Positions 56,626 to 64,000 of a DNA stretch of 64,000 bases are shown here, piece by piece. The stretch is taken from positions 8,410,470 through 8,474,469 of the forward strand of contig JAAOOA010000028.1 in the NCBI GenBank assembly GCA_012861695.1, in the 5' to 3' direction. Each line of letters opens with the position of its first letter. Position 1 is the stretch's first letter. A program made the translations under genes and the position numbers. The notes beneath the pieces are model-generated. The model saw only the letters and a program-made list of their open reading frames with translations, did no database searches and was not told where the DNA came from. The stretch is from Trematomus loennbergii. Lineage: Eukaryota; Chordata; Actinopteri; Perciformes; Nototheniidae.

Positions 56626-57149
56626 TATTCTGCCCTTGCGTATGCATCGCACTGCATAGCTTAACAGATAGCGAACAAAGACTCAGAAGACAGTTGTTGA
56701 GTTGACCATTTACTGAGGCTTGAAATTGTAAAACTGCAAGAATAAACAGAAAAATACAACACAAGTTACACAATTGAAATAATACATGTGCAACATAATG
56801 CAAATAGAGTGCAGTATAATCAACAGCCTATGCTAAGAATGAGCTATGTCCGTTAGCTTAGCAGCTAGTTAGCTTAGCTTATCTTAAACATTGAAACCAC
56901 ACAATCAATTAAACCACATTTTAGAAACACATAACTTGGCACACAGGTAAGTTTGTATACTTACAGACAGATCTACTCCAAGGATTAAAACAAAATGATC
57001 TGTGGCATAGAACTGAGCTACGATGTGCTCTGCATGGCTTTGCTGTGTAAACTAAAACACAAGAAGGAGAGTCGCGCTATTTGGTGCCTTAAAGCTACAG
57101 TACCGACTTTTGCCACTAGGGGGTGCCAATACACTATGGTGTCAGAACA
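56626..57149 (-). repeat. 3' LTR of the BEL/Pao element
   Basis: A 524-bp copy of the terminal repeat. On the element strand it begins TGTTCTGACACC and ends GGGCAGAATA, next to the ATGAC duplication. It contains an additional G in the 'agggggtgcc' run relative to the other LTR. Another difference, C versus G, is near 56,660. The small Cys/Leu-rich frame inside it is duplicated in both LTRs and is not a gene. Confidence 0.93.
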
Positions 57150-57163
57150 CTCCCCGCTTGGTA
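57150..57163 (-). promoter_or_regulatory. polypurine tract of the BEL/Pao element
   Basis: Immediately before the 3' LTR on the element strand is CAAGCGGGGAGTG, a purine-rich segment at the position where plus-strand DNA synthesis is primed in LTR elements. Confidence 0.6.
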
Positions 57164-57175
57164 AATCTTTTACCA

Positions 57176-57385
57176 CTATTTACATCTCTTTACCCTTGGT
57201 ATCAGTAACACCACATCGCTGATGGGCCTAAGGTACTCTTTAGCTGTCCCTTGACCTAAGGTCTTCACCATGACCTTTCGCACCTTGCAGTCCGAACTTG
57301 GAATGGCCTTTACTATCAGACCAAGAGGCCAGTCATTACGTTGTGCTTGAACCGTCCTGGAGATTAGGCTGCTCCTCGGTCCACT
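57176..57385 (-). pseudogene. detached C-terminal end of BEL pol
   Basis: A frame with QRNDWPLGLIVKAIPSSD, KVRKVMVKTLGQGT and LRPISDVVLLIPRVK is the normal C-terminal tail of fish BEL/Pao integrase. It is out of frame with the preceding pol frame, which stops at 57,336. The two frames meet near 57,360-57,385, where a short segment of the usual linker between them appears missing. A small deletion is therefore likelier than a single-base slip. Confidence 0.75.
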
Positions 57386-60300
57386 TCCTCCGAGGCTGAA
57401 GAGTTGCCAGATACTCCTGCTTCCACCGTTTCCAGAAGGAGTTCGCCAAGCTCTGGACCTGGCGCCACTGTACCTTACATAGGTGATCCAGTTCAAAGTC
57501 CCCCGGGGGTGTGGGTGTCACACTCGCCTTCTGGGTTAGAAGAGTAGCAGGTGAGAGTATCTCAGGAAGGTCTGTATCATAAGAGATGGGAACCAGAGGC
57601 CTGGCGTTCATGATGGCCATAACTTCAGCCATCAAAGTGGCCAGGACTTCATGGGTCAGTTTATCCTTATTCTTCAACAGCAGTGCATCAAGGACCCGTC
57701 GAGCCACACCAATCATCCTCTCCCAAGCTCCACCCATATGTGAGGAATGAGGTGCGTTAAATATCCATGTACAACCATGGTCTTGCAGATAGTCCTTGAT
57801 CTCAGGATCGTCCGTGTTTATCTGAAGCTCTCTGCATGCTCCAATAAAGTTTGTGCCTCTGTCTGACCTGAGGTGTTTGACAGGTCCACGAATCGACAGG
57901 AAGCGCCTCAAGGCATTAATGAAACTTGAGGTGGACATGGTTTCAATAACCTCCAAGTGAACAGCTCTCATACTGAGACATGTGAAAATGACTGCCCATC
58001 TTTTACTCTCAGCAGCACCACCTCTTGTGCGACGAGTTATCACACTCCATGGACCAAAGACATCAAGCCCTACATGTGTAAAAGGTGGATCCATGGACAG
58101 TCTGTCAGCAGGCAGATCGGACATTTTCTGAACCTCAAACTTGCCTCTCAACTTCCTGCAGATGACACATTTGAATATTATACTCGAAATGAGCCTCTTC
58201 CCTCCTACTATCCAGACACCGCGCAGTGCGCCCTCTGTTAAATGGCGACCTTGGTGAGCTGCTTGATCATGATAGTGTCGGACTAAGAGAGTGGCAACAT
58301 GATGACTGGCTGGCAGGATGAGTGGATGTTTCTCTTGGTCTTCCAATTGGGCTTTATGGATGCGACCCCCAACTCTCAGCAATCCATCCTTGTCAAGAAA
58401 TGGGTCCAGTTTCACAAGAGAGCTGTGGCTATGAACATTAATGCCCTGAGTTGCGCAGTCCACCTCGTTCTTGTAAACATCCTGCTGCACTGCCTTCAAG
58501 ATGATTGTTTTGGCCTGAGAGAGCTCTGAGGTGTGTGACTGTTTGCAGTGATGCCATCCATTGCACTCTACAGTGTGAGACTTGCTGGAATAGGACTTGG
58601 CTACATGAATGAGTGTTGCCATACCTCTTACTAGAGCCTTCCAAGTAGAGAAATGTTTGAACCGTTGTGATTCGAGACTCTGCTCTGTGACCTTGGTTGC
58701 AAGAGAGATAACTTGAGGATACATTTCTTTATCAGTCTCTGGTTGCACAAGTTCAAATGATTCAGTCTTATTTTCTTGCTCTGTGTCTGTCTGACGGAGA
58801 AATTGAGGGCCAAAGAACCAACTGGATGACATCAGACAAGCTGCTGGTATTGGCCTTGTTCCGTGGTCAGCAGGGTTCACTTCAGTTTTCACATAGAGCC
58901 ACTGTTCTGGGTTAGTACTGTTCCTTATGCGAGCTACTCTGTTAGCTACGTAGGTGTAGAACCGCCTTGAATTGTTGTAGATGTAGCCAAGAACAACGCG
59001 ACTGTCCGTGAAGAACCTGACTGCCTTCAACTCCAAGTCAATCTCAGACTTGATTAGTTCTGCCAGTTCAACCGCCAACACTGCCCCACACAGCTCCAGG
59101 CGAGGTATGGTGTGCAATGGGTAAGGAGCTAGCTTTGATTTGCCCATCACAAAGCCTACATGCCATTTCCCATCAGAGTCAAGAACACGTAGGTATGCTA
59201 CGGCAGCAATTGCCCTTGTAGAAGCGTCTGAGAAAACACAAAGTTCTGTTCGTTTGCAAGATGACATTGAGACCGGGGTATATGGTCTTGGTACTTGAAT
59301 CTGTTCCAGCTCAGTTAAGGAGTCAGTCCAAGCTTTCCACTGAGCTTCCTTCTCTGGTGGGAGTGGGACGTCCCACTCGTACTGCTCTGAAGAAAGTTCT
59401 CTTACCAAAGCCTTGCCTTGCACAGTGATGGGAGATGCAAATCCCAGGGGATCAAAGAGACTGTTCACAGTGGACAGTATGCCTCGACGAGTGAACGGTT
59501 TAATGTCCTGTGAAACTTTAAAGGTGAAACTGTCATTATTGAGTTCCCAGCTTATGCCCAGACTCCGTTGGAGAGGCAAAGGGTCGGCTCCCAAATCCAG
59601 ATCTTTAAAGTCGCTTGTTCGTTCTTCAAGAGGAAAGGCCTCCATGACCCTGGCACTGTTTGAAGCTATTTTGCGAAGCCTCAAATTGGACTCAGCCAGT
59701 AGGCTCTTGGTTCGCTGTAGCAGATCAATGGCTTCATCTTCTTTTGACACTGAAATTAGTCCATCATCGACATAAAAGTTCCTGAATACAAACTCCTTTG
59801 AGTCTGTGCCATGTTCAGTTTCCCCTTGCTCTGCAGCCTTTCTCAGCCCGTATGTTGCTACTGCTGGTGATGGACTGTTCCCAAACACGTGCACTGTCAT
59901 CCAGTAGTCAACAATCTCGTTATCTGGGTCGTTGTCTCTGTGCCACACAAACCGCAGGAAGTTGCGATGGTCCTGTCTGACCTTGAAACAATAGAACATC
60001 TGTTCTACGTCAGCTGTGACGGCTATTTGCTCCCTTCTGAATCTCAGTAGGACCCCAATTAGAGTGTTGTTGAGGTTGGGTCCACTGAGGAGAACGTCGT
60101 TCAATGACACTCCTTTGTACTGAGAGCTGGAATCAAAAACCACTCTTATTTTCCCTGGTTTTTGCGGGTGGTAAATACCGAATGTAGGCAAATACCAGCA
60201 CTCTTGTCCATGCTGCAGTTGTGGAGCTGGCTCGGCTTGGTGGTTGTCAATGACCTTCTGCATGAAGTCAAAGAAATGCTCTTTCATGTCTGGTCTCCTT

Positions 60301-60605
60301 CTGAATGAGCGCTGGAGAGAGGAAAGACGCTGCAAGGCATGTTCCCTGTTATTAGGAAGGGGCTTGCGGGGGAAGCGAAAGGGCAGTGGTGCCACCCAGT
60401 GGTTTTCATCATCCATATACACCTCGTTTTCCATGATTCGGAGAAAGACCTTGTCATCCACAGACAGGGCTGGTTTGTCGTCATCAGGTGTTTTTCGAAA
60501 CACACTTTCTCCTATACAATCTAAACTTCCATTAAGGACGTTTTCCAGGCTGTGAGATGGGGCTGGAAGATGATGCTTGGCTGGACCATTTAACCTCTCC
60601 TTCAC
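57336..60605 (-). CDS. BEL/Pao pol: reverse transcriptase, RNase H, integrase
   Basis: A single uninterrupted 1,089-codon frame copies element RNA to DNA and integrates it. The reverse transcriptase spans about residues 130-330, with FGIYHPQKPGKIRVVFDSSS and the catalytic YVDD at about 278-281. The RNase H-like region begins at ELCVFSDASTRAIAAVAYLR and continues through FFTDSRVVLGYI. The integrase has an HHCC zinc-binding segment (HHVATLLVRHYHDQAAHQGR ... CVICRKL) and a DDE core: D in VGLDVFGPW, D in RSDRGTNFIGA, E in GGAWERMIGVARR. The first methionine is only the first ATG in the open frame. The real polyprotein would enter from upstream, where frames are broken. The last few residues are abnormal because of the shift near 57,370. 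Confidence 0.92.
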   Translation of the reverse strand: MKERLNGPAKHHLPAPSHSLENVLNGSLDCIGESVFRKTPDDDKPALSVDDKVFLRIMENEVYMDDENHWVAPLPFRFPRKPLPNNREHALQRLSSLQRSFRRRPDMKEHFFDFMQKVIDNHQAEPAPQLQHGQECWYLPTFGIYHPQKPGKIRVVFDSSSQYKGVSLNDVLLSGPNLNNTLIGVLLRFRREQIAVTADVEQMFYCFKVRQDHRNFLRFVWHRDNDPDNEIVDYWMTVHVFGNSPSPAVATYGLRKAAEQGETEHGTDSKEFVFRNFYVDDGLISVSKEDEAIDLLQRTKSLLAESNLRLRKIASNSARVMEAFPLEERTSDFKDLDLGADPLPLQRSLGISWELNNDSFTFKVSQDIKPFTRRGILSTVNSLFDPLGFASPITVQGKALVRELSSEQYEWDVPLPPEKEAQWKAWTDSLTELEQIQVPRPYTPVSMSSCKRTELCVFSDASTRAIAAVAYLRVLDSDGKWHVGFVMGKSKLAPYPLHTIPRLELCGAVLAVELAELIKSEIDLELKAVRFFTDSRVVLGYIYNNSRRFYTYVANRVARIRNSTNPEQWLYVKTEVNPADHGTRPIPAACLMSSSWFFGPQFLRQTDTEQENKTESFELVQPETDKEMYPQVISLATKVTEQSLESQRFKHFSTWKALVRGMATLIHVAKSYSSKSHTVECNGWHHCKQSHTSELSQAKTIILKAVQQDVYKNEVDCATQGINVHSHSSLVKLDPFLDKDGLLRVGGRIHKAQLEDQEKHPLILPASHHVATLLVRHYHDQAAHQGRHLTEGALRGVWIVGGKRLISSIIFKCVICRKLRGKFEVQKMSDLPADRLSMDPPFTHVGLDVFGPWSVITRRTRGGAAESKRWAVIFTCLSMRAVHLEVIETMSTSSFINALRRFLSIRGPVKHLRSDRGTNFIGACRELQINTDDPEIKDYLQDHGCTWIFNAPHSSHMGGAWERMIGVARRVLDALLLKNKDKLTHEVLATLMAEVMAIMNARPLVPISYDTDLPEILSPATLLTQKASVTPTPPGDFELDHLCKVQWRQVQSLANSFWKRWKQEYLATLQPRRKWTEEQPNLQDGSSTT

Positions 60606-60850
60606 CTGAATGCTGTTCGTGCACGGCTTAAGAAAGGATGGGCGTCCATTTTGAAGGACATGGGTCTTGTAGACGTTGACATTGTTTGAATTGTGAGTCC
60701 CATCCAGGCATATTTCTCCAACTATGACCCAGCCAAGGTCAAGGCGCTGGGCGTAGGGGAGTTGTGAGGCCCGTTACACTGTTCACGCACCTTATGTAGA
60801 CGCAGAATGTCTCTTCCGAGAAGGAGAATAAGGAGCATTGGTGTCGAGGG
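60606..60850 (-). pseudogene. broken protease-RT linker of BEL pol
   Basis: Between the protease frame and the reverse-transcriptase frame, the minus strand encodes expected BEL pieces (LLLGRDILRLHKVREQCNGP, then YAQRLDLGWVIVGEICLDGT and VYKTHVLQNGRPSFLKPCTN) in two different frames. Single-base gaps near 60,830-60,850 and 60,755-60,765 explain the switches. No single open frame spans this region. Confidence 0.7.
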
Positions 60851-61538
60851 GAGGAATCTTGTCAGTCACTTGCCTGAGGTGTGGAAAATACTGTGTGATC
60901 TCCGGAGTGGGAATCTCTGACCTGTCGTCAGGCAAGTTGTTACATTCCAACAGAGGAGGGAGTGCTGCTTTAGTTTTCCCATCAAGTGACTCCACTATAA
61001 TGTTGCATGCTTTTCTTCCTGCTGTCTCCACTTTGCCTGAGCATGTTGTTAGAGTATAGGGAGATGCATTGCCATTCAAGCCAAACAGATCGAAGAATTG
61101 TGATTTTGCTAACGACCGATTACTTTGATCATCCAGCACTGCATACACTCTGTGTGACTTGTTGGGATAATCAGCCTGGTATACATTCACCAAGCAGATT
61201 TTCGAGCATGATCTGGGCTTGGGAGCACCACAGCAGATTTCTGTACACATGGAAGTTACTTCAGGTGGCCTTTGTCCTCCAGACTCACCGCTTTGCTCAT
61301 TCTCAGGTCTGAACATACCAAACGACCAAGGAGCTGGACCAGGATGCATGGCTGAGGTATGTTTGTCACTTTCGCACTCCTTGCATTTAAGTGTTGCCTC
61401 GCAATCTTTGGCAATATGCTTTGTGGATTCACAACATCGAAAGCAGATGGATTTCTCCTTTAAATAGGTTATTCTCTCATCAAGGTGTCTTCCTCGAAAC
61501 CAACGGCATTTTGACAGTGGATGAGGCTTGTTATGCAC
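60792..61538 (-). pseudogene. BEL/Pao gag-pol part: zinc knuckle and aspartic protease
   Basis: A 248-codon frame starts with HNKPHPLSKCRWFRGRHLDE, then carries two zinc-knuckle-like Cys/His clusters (CFRCCESTKHIAKDC, CKECESDKHTSAMHPG). These are nucleic-acid-binding modules at the gag end. The retroviral-type aspartic protease follows, with active-site phrase AVLDDQSNRS. It then runs into a stop by frameshift. The frame overlaps the previous gag piece, in a different phase, from about 61,469 to 61,538. Confidence 0.85.
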
Positions 61539-61915
61539 TGGGCATTGTTTGTCTGGCTCTCTGTCTTGATAGCTGAGCTAGACTGTGAGGCAGAAGCAGT
61601 CACTTCAGTTTTCCTAACTGAAACAGCTGTTCTCGGAGTGTATTTAGGTGTTCTATCCACTCTAATGTCACTTTGGGAAGAGGAGAGACTGAATGCAAAA
61701 CTTGGATCATTTCTGATCTTTGCCTGGGCACATACAAATTTCACAAAGAAGCTGAAAGGTGGGAAAGGCACAAGATAATCTTCCTTATACCTGGAGCCTT
61801 GCGTTACCCAGCGCTCTCGTAGGCTGTAAGGAAGCTTTTCCACTATTGGATTAACACCTCTTGCAGTGTCCAAATATGCTAGGCCAGGCAGGAATCCACC
61901 CAGATTTAGCGGCAT
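61469..61915 (-). pseudogene. BEL/Pao gag, second segment (frameshifted)
   Basis: A frame with GGFLPGLAYLDTARGVNPIV, KLPYSLRERWVTQGSRYKED and FPPFSFFVKFVCAQAKIRND is the downstream part of fish BEL gag. The upstream gag frame ends in WIPAWPSIFGHCKRC where this frame would have begun, indicating an indel near 61,895-61,915. It passes out of phase with the zinc-knuckle frame near 61,500-61,540. Confidence 0.8.
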
Positions 61916-62921
61916 CTATCTCCAGTAGCAAGTCACCTAGCTCTCTGAGCTGGTGGATGTCTTTGTTTGAGGTGGTTGGAAATGTCTCTATTCGTTTTAG
62001 AAGGGCATTTTCGATCACCTCTGGGCATCCATAACATTCCTCTAAGCGCCGCCATATCATATTGACACCTGCTGTGGGGTTATGAACGTGCACTGACCTT
62101 ATCCGCTTTGCATGTGCTGCTGACTCCGGTCCAAGCCATTTGACAAGGAGGTTGAGCTCTTCGTGGTCAGACAGATACAGCTCCCTTGTAACTGCTTGGA
62201 ATGATGATTTCCATGCCCAGTAATTTTCTGGACGATCATCAAAGGCAAGGAGCCCAGAACTCACCATCTCTTTTCTCACGAGATACTGAGCAAGATCAGG
62301 AGTATGAGGAGTTGGAGCTGAGTAGTTATTTGGAACGAATGCTGGAGAGACAGGAAGCGATGCATAGTGTAGGTCCTCAGTGGGTTTGTGCTCATCTGCA
62401 CCCTTGTGTGGCCAATGTATGCCCTGCTGTCCGTTGTTGTGAGAAGTGAGTTTCTGTGTTTCCACGTCTTGAAACTGTTGGTGAGTGTTTTGTAAAAATG
62501 AATGTTTATCAATGTATTCTGTTGTGCGTCTTGCTGGATCCTCCTGAGCTAAATCCTGTAACTCACCAAGATGTCCTTCTTCCAAATCTGCTGCAGCTGC
62601 TTCAAATATGGCTGCCTCTTTAGATGCGGCCACAGCTTTACTTTCCAGCTTCAAAACATAAAGGTTTGCCTCCACCTCTGCTTTCTGCCTCATCATGGCT
62701 GCCTCCACCTCTGCTTTCTGCCTCATCATGGCTGCCTCCACCTCTGCTTTCTGCCTCATCATGGCTGCCTCCCTTTCTGCGAAGGATACCTTTATTTTTG
62801 CTGCTTCGGCTTTAGCTCTTGCCCTTGTCGCTGCAGCACTGGCAGATGACTTGCTTGACCTTTGACTTGAGGCCCGGGACCTGGTCTCCACAGACCGGAG
62901 TTCTTCTTCCTGGTCATTCAT
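61851..62921 (-). CDS. BEL/Pao gag, N-terminal part with coiled-coil repeats
   Basis: A 356-codon frame starts MNDQEEELRSVETRSRASSQ at the expected place after the 5' LTR and leader. An alanine/lysine/glutamate-rich helical stretch at about residues 30-110 contains three tandem copies of AAMMRQKAEVE and should form a coiled coil. The conserved gag core follows (SGLLAFDDRPENYWAWKSSF, LYLSDHEELNLLVKWLGPES, IWRRLEECYGCPEVIENALL). Gag would form the capsid-like particle around element RNA. The final 15 or so residues are out of frame relative to the family. Confidence 0.88.
   Translation of the reverse strand: MNDQEEELRSVETRSRASSQRSSKSSASAAATRARAKAEAAKIKVSFAEREAAMMRQKAEVEAAMMRQKAEVEAAMMRQKAEVEANLYVLKLESKAVAASKEAAIFEAAAADLEEGHLGELQDLAQEDPARRTTEYIDKHSFLQNTHQQFQDVETQKLTSHNNGQQGIHWPHKGADEHKPTEDLHYASLPVSPAFVPNNYSAPTPHTPDLAQYLVRKEMVSSGLLAFDDRPENYWAWKSSFQAVTRELYLSDHEELNLLVKWLGPESAAHAKRIRSVHVHNPTAGVNMIWRRLEECYGCPEVIENALLKRIETFPTTSNKDIHQLRELGDLLLEIDAAKSGWIPAWPSIFGHCKRC
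62670..62772 (-). repeat. 33-bp tandem repeat, three copies, within gag
   Basis: Three consecutive near-identical 33-bp units on the plus strand ('ctgcctccacctctgctttc' then 'tgcctcatcatgg'), in frame, encode AAMMRQKAEVE. Unit number is likely variable between copies of the family. This is a coding minisatellite, not a CRISPR array: there are no spacers. Confidence 0.93.
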
Positions 62922-63019
62922 CTTACTTATCGTCTGATGAATGAGTCTTTAGGTTGAAGTAGTAGCGTGCTGATCACAGAATTATTTGCTGCCTTTCCAG
63001 CTGAGTAGTGTCTTTTTAC

Positions 63020-63542
63020 TATTCTGCCCTTGCGTATGCATCGCACTGCATAGGTTAACAGATAGCGAACAAAGACTCAGAAGACAGTTGTTGAGTTGAC
63101 CATTTACTGAGGCTTGAAATTGTAAAACTGCAAGAATAAACAGAAAAATACAACACAAGTTACACAATTGAAATAATACATGTGCAACATAATGCAAATA
63201 GAGTGCAGTATAATCAACAGCCTATGCTAAGAATGAGCTATGTCCGTTAGCTTAGCAGCTAGTTAGCTTAGCTTATCTTAAACATTGAAACCACACAATC
63301 AATTAAACCACATTTTAGAAACACATAACTTGGCACACAGGTAAGTTTGTATACTTACAGACAGATCTACTCCAAGGATTAAAACAAAATGATCTGTGGC
63401 ATAGAACTGAGCTACGATGTGCTCTGCATGGCTTTGCTGTGTAAACTAAAACACAAGAAGGAGAGTCGCGCTATTTGGTGCCTTAAAGCTACAGTACCGA
63501 CTTTTGCCACTAGGGGTGCCAATACACTATGGTGTCAGAACA
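63020..63542 (-). repeat. 5' LTR of the BEL/Pao element
   Basis: A 523-bp terminal repeat flanked outside by ATGAC (63,543-63,547). It is essentially identical to the 3' LTR. On the element strand transcription would start within this LTR. No convincing tRNA primer-binding complement was recognised just inside it (63,019 downwards), so the primer is unassigned. Confidence 0.93.
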
Positions 63543-63547
63543 ATGAC

Positions 63548-64000
63548 GAAAAGAGGTTTCTTGTTATTGGCAGTTTTGGGTGGAGACATTGCAAAAAAAA
63601 GAACGAATGTGTGGAAATGAAATCAGCATATTAACAGTAGAGACCAATAAAGTAAAGTTTCTACTAGTTGTGTTTTAAATTATCAGGACATTAATTTCTG
63701 TATATGTATAATACTTGTCAATTACTTTCCTACAACTCTCACCTAGATTCCTTTAGTCCCATTTTAGATTTTAAAAGGTTGTGTTTTGTTCTCAGGTTTA
63801 AAAAAAAAAAAAAGTCTATTTTCAAAACAAACTATACATGAACCATGCATAACCATCTATACTCTCAGAATCTGCACAGTTAAACAAGGGAGCAACCCAT
63901 GGTGTTTTTTTTCACATTGATTTGGAAATGATGATCTATTTTTATATTAATGAGAGGCACAAAGGCCTGTGTTAAAAGTCCTGAGGATAATGGCCCGCCC
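63548..64000. other. gene-free flank
   Basis: Unique AT-rich sequence beyond the BEL element, with an A13 run at about 63,801-63,813. No gene or further repeat was recognised. Confidence 0.55.

Larger units (their letters stand above)
56621..63547 (-). mobile_element. BEL/Pao LTR retrotransposon, nearly full length, ORFs broken
   Basis: A 6.9-kb element on the minus strand with two LTRs (63,020-63,542 is 5'; 56,626-57,149 is 3') and a perfect 5-bp target duplication ATGAC (56,621-56,625; 63,543-63,547). The internal order is gag, CCHC zinc knuckle, aspartic protease, reverse transcriptase, RNase H, integrase. That order and the protein sequence place it in BEL/Pao. The LTRs appear to differ by one substitution and one single-base indel, so insertion is recent. 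The internal reading frame is nevertheless interrupted near 61.9, 61.5, 60.85, 60.75 and 57.37 kb. Together these breaks make the copy non-autonomous as sequenced. Confidence 0.93.

Noticed and set aside
57957..58241. Numerous plus-strand frames across 57.9-62.8 kb
   Set aside because: They are antisense shadows of the BEL pol and gag frames, which carry all recognisable motifs.
62670..62772. Short regularly repeated units resembling a repeat array
   Set aside because: The units are directly tandem without spacers and in frame within BEL gag (coiled-coil repeat). Not CRISPR.

Overview
The window is nuclear genomic DNA of a bony fish, probably a percomorph teleost. The evidence is vertebrate genes with GT-AG introns, protein sequences close to human IRF4, DUSP22, RIPK1 and the neuropsin (OPN5) opsin group, very long CA/GT microsatellites, and teleost-style interspersed repeats (a BEL/Pao LTR element, L2-like LINE tails, small TIR elements). 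Species cannot be fixed from sequence alone. No prokaryotic features, CRISPR arrays or rRNA/tRNA genes were seen.

Layout. 1-24.0 kb: no gene found. This is an AT-rich gene-poor flank with one decayed teleost repeat, one LINE tail, a CA microsatellite and several unique, GC-richer blocks that look like candidate conserved non-coding (regulatory) elements. 24.9-31.6 kb (-): irf4, nine exons, with an apparent single-base frameshift in the last exon. 32.36-36.0 kb (-): dusp22, seven coding exons, fully reconstructable (191 aa). 36.1-38.7 kb: intergenic or promoter region carrying a 183-bp hAT-like element with an intact 8-bp target duplication, a ZNF143-like promoter motif and a 33-bp hairpin. 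38.8-42.9 kb (+): ripk1, ten coding exons, fully reconstructable (674 aa, with kinase, RHIM and death domain). 43-47.2 kb: convergent intergenic region. 47.2-53.9 kb (-): a neuropsin-group opsin, five coding exons plus a 5' UTR exon (443 aa), with the retinal lysine but without the E/DRY arginine. 53.9-56.6 kb: intergenic, with a complex CA repeat. 56.63-63.54 kb (-): a nearly full-length BEL/Pao LTR retrotransposon with almost identical 523/524-bp LTRs and a perfect 5-bp target duplication, but with several frameshifts in gag-pol.

How the genes relate. The dusp22-irf4 pair has the same order and orientation as on human 6p25.3, so it is an old syntenic pair, and human RIPK1 also lies on 6p25. 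IRF4 (lymphocyte transcription factor), DUSP22 (JNK-pathway and T-cell-receptor phosphatase) and RIPK1 (TNF-receptor and necroptosis kinase) all act in immune signalling. Their clustering is most simply explained by ancestral synteny, not co-regulation. The opsin is functionally unrelated.

No wholly new system is evident. The points most worth a second look are the E/DRY-less opsin, the irf4 last-exon frameshift, the young but ORF-broken BEL element, the near-perfect hairpin upstream of ripk1, and the candidate regulatory blocks in the gene-poor flank.
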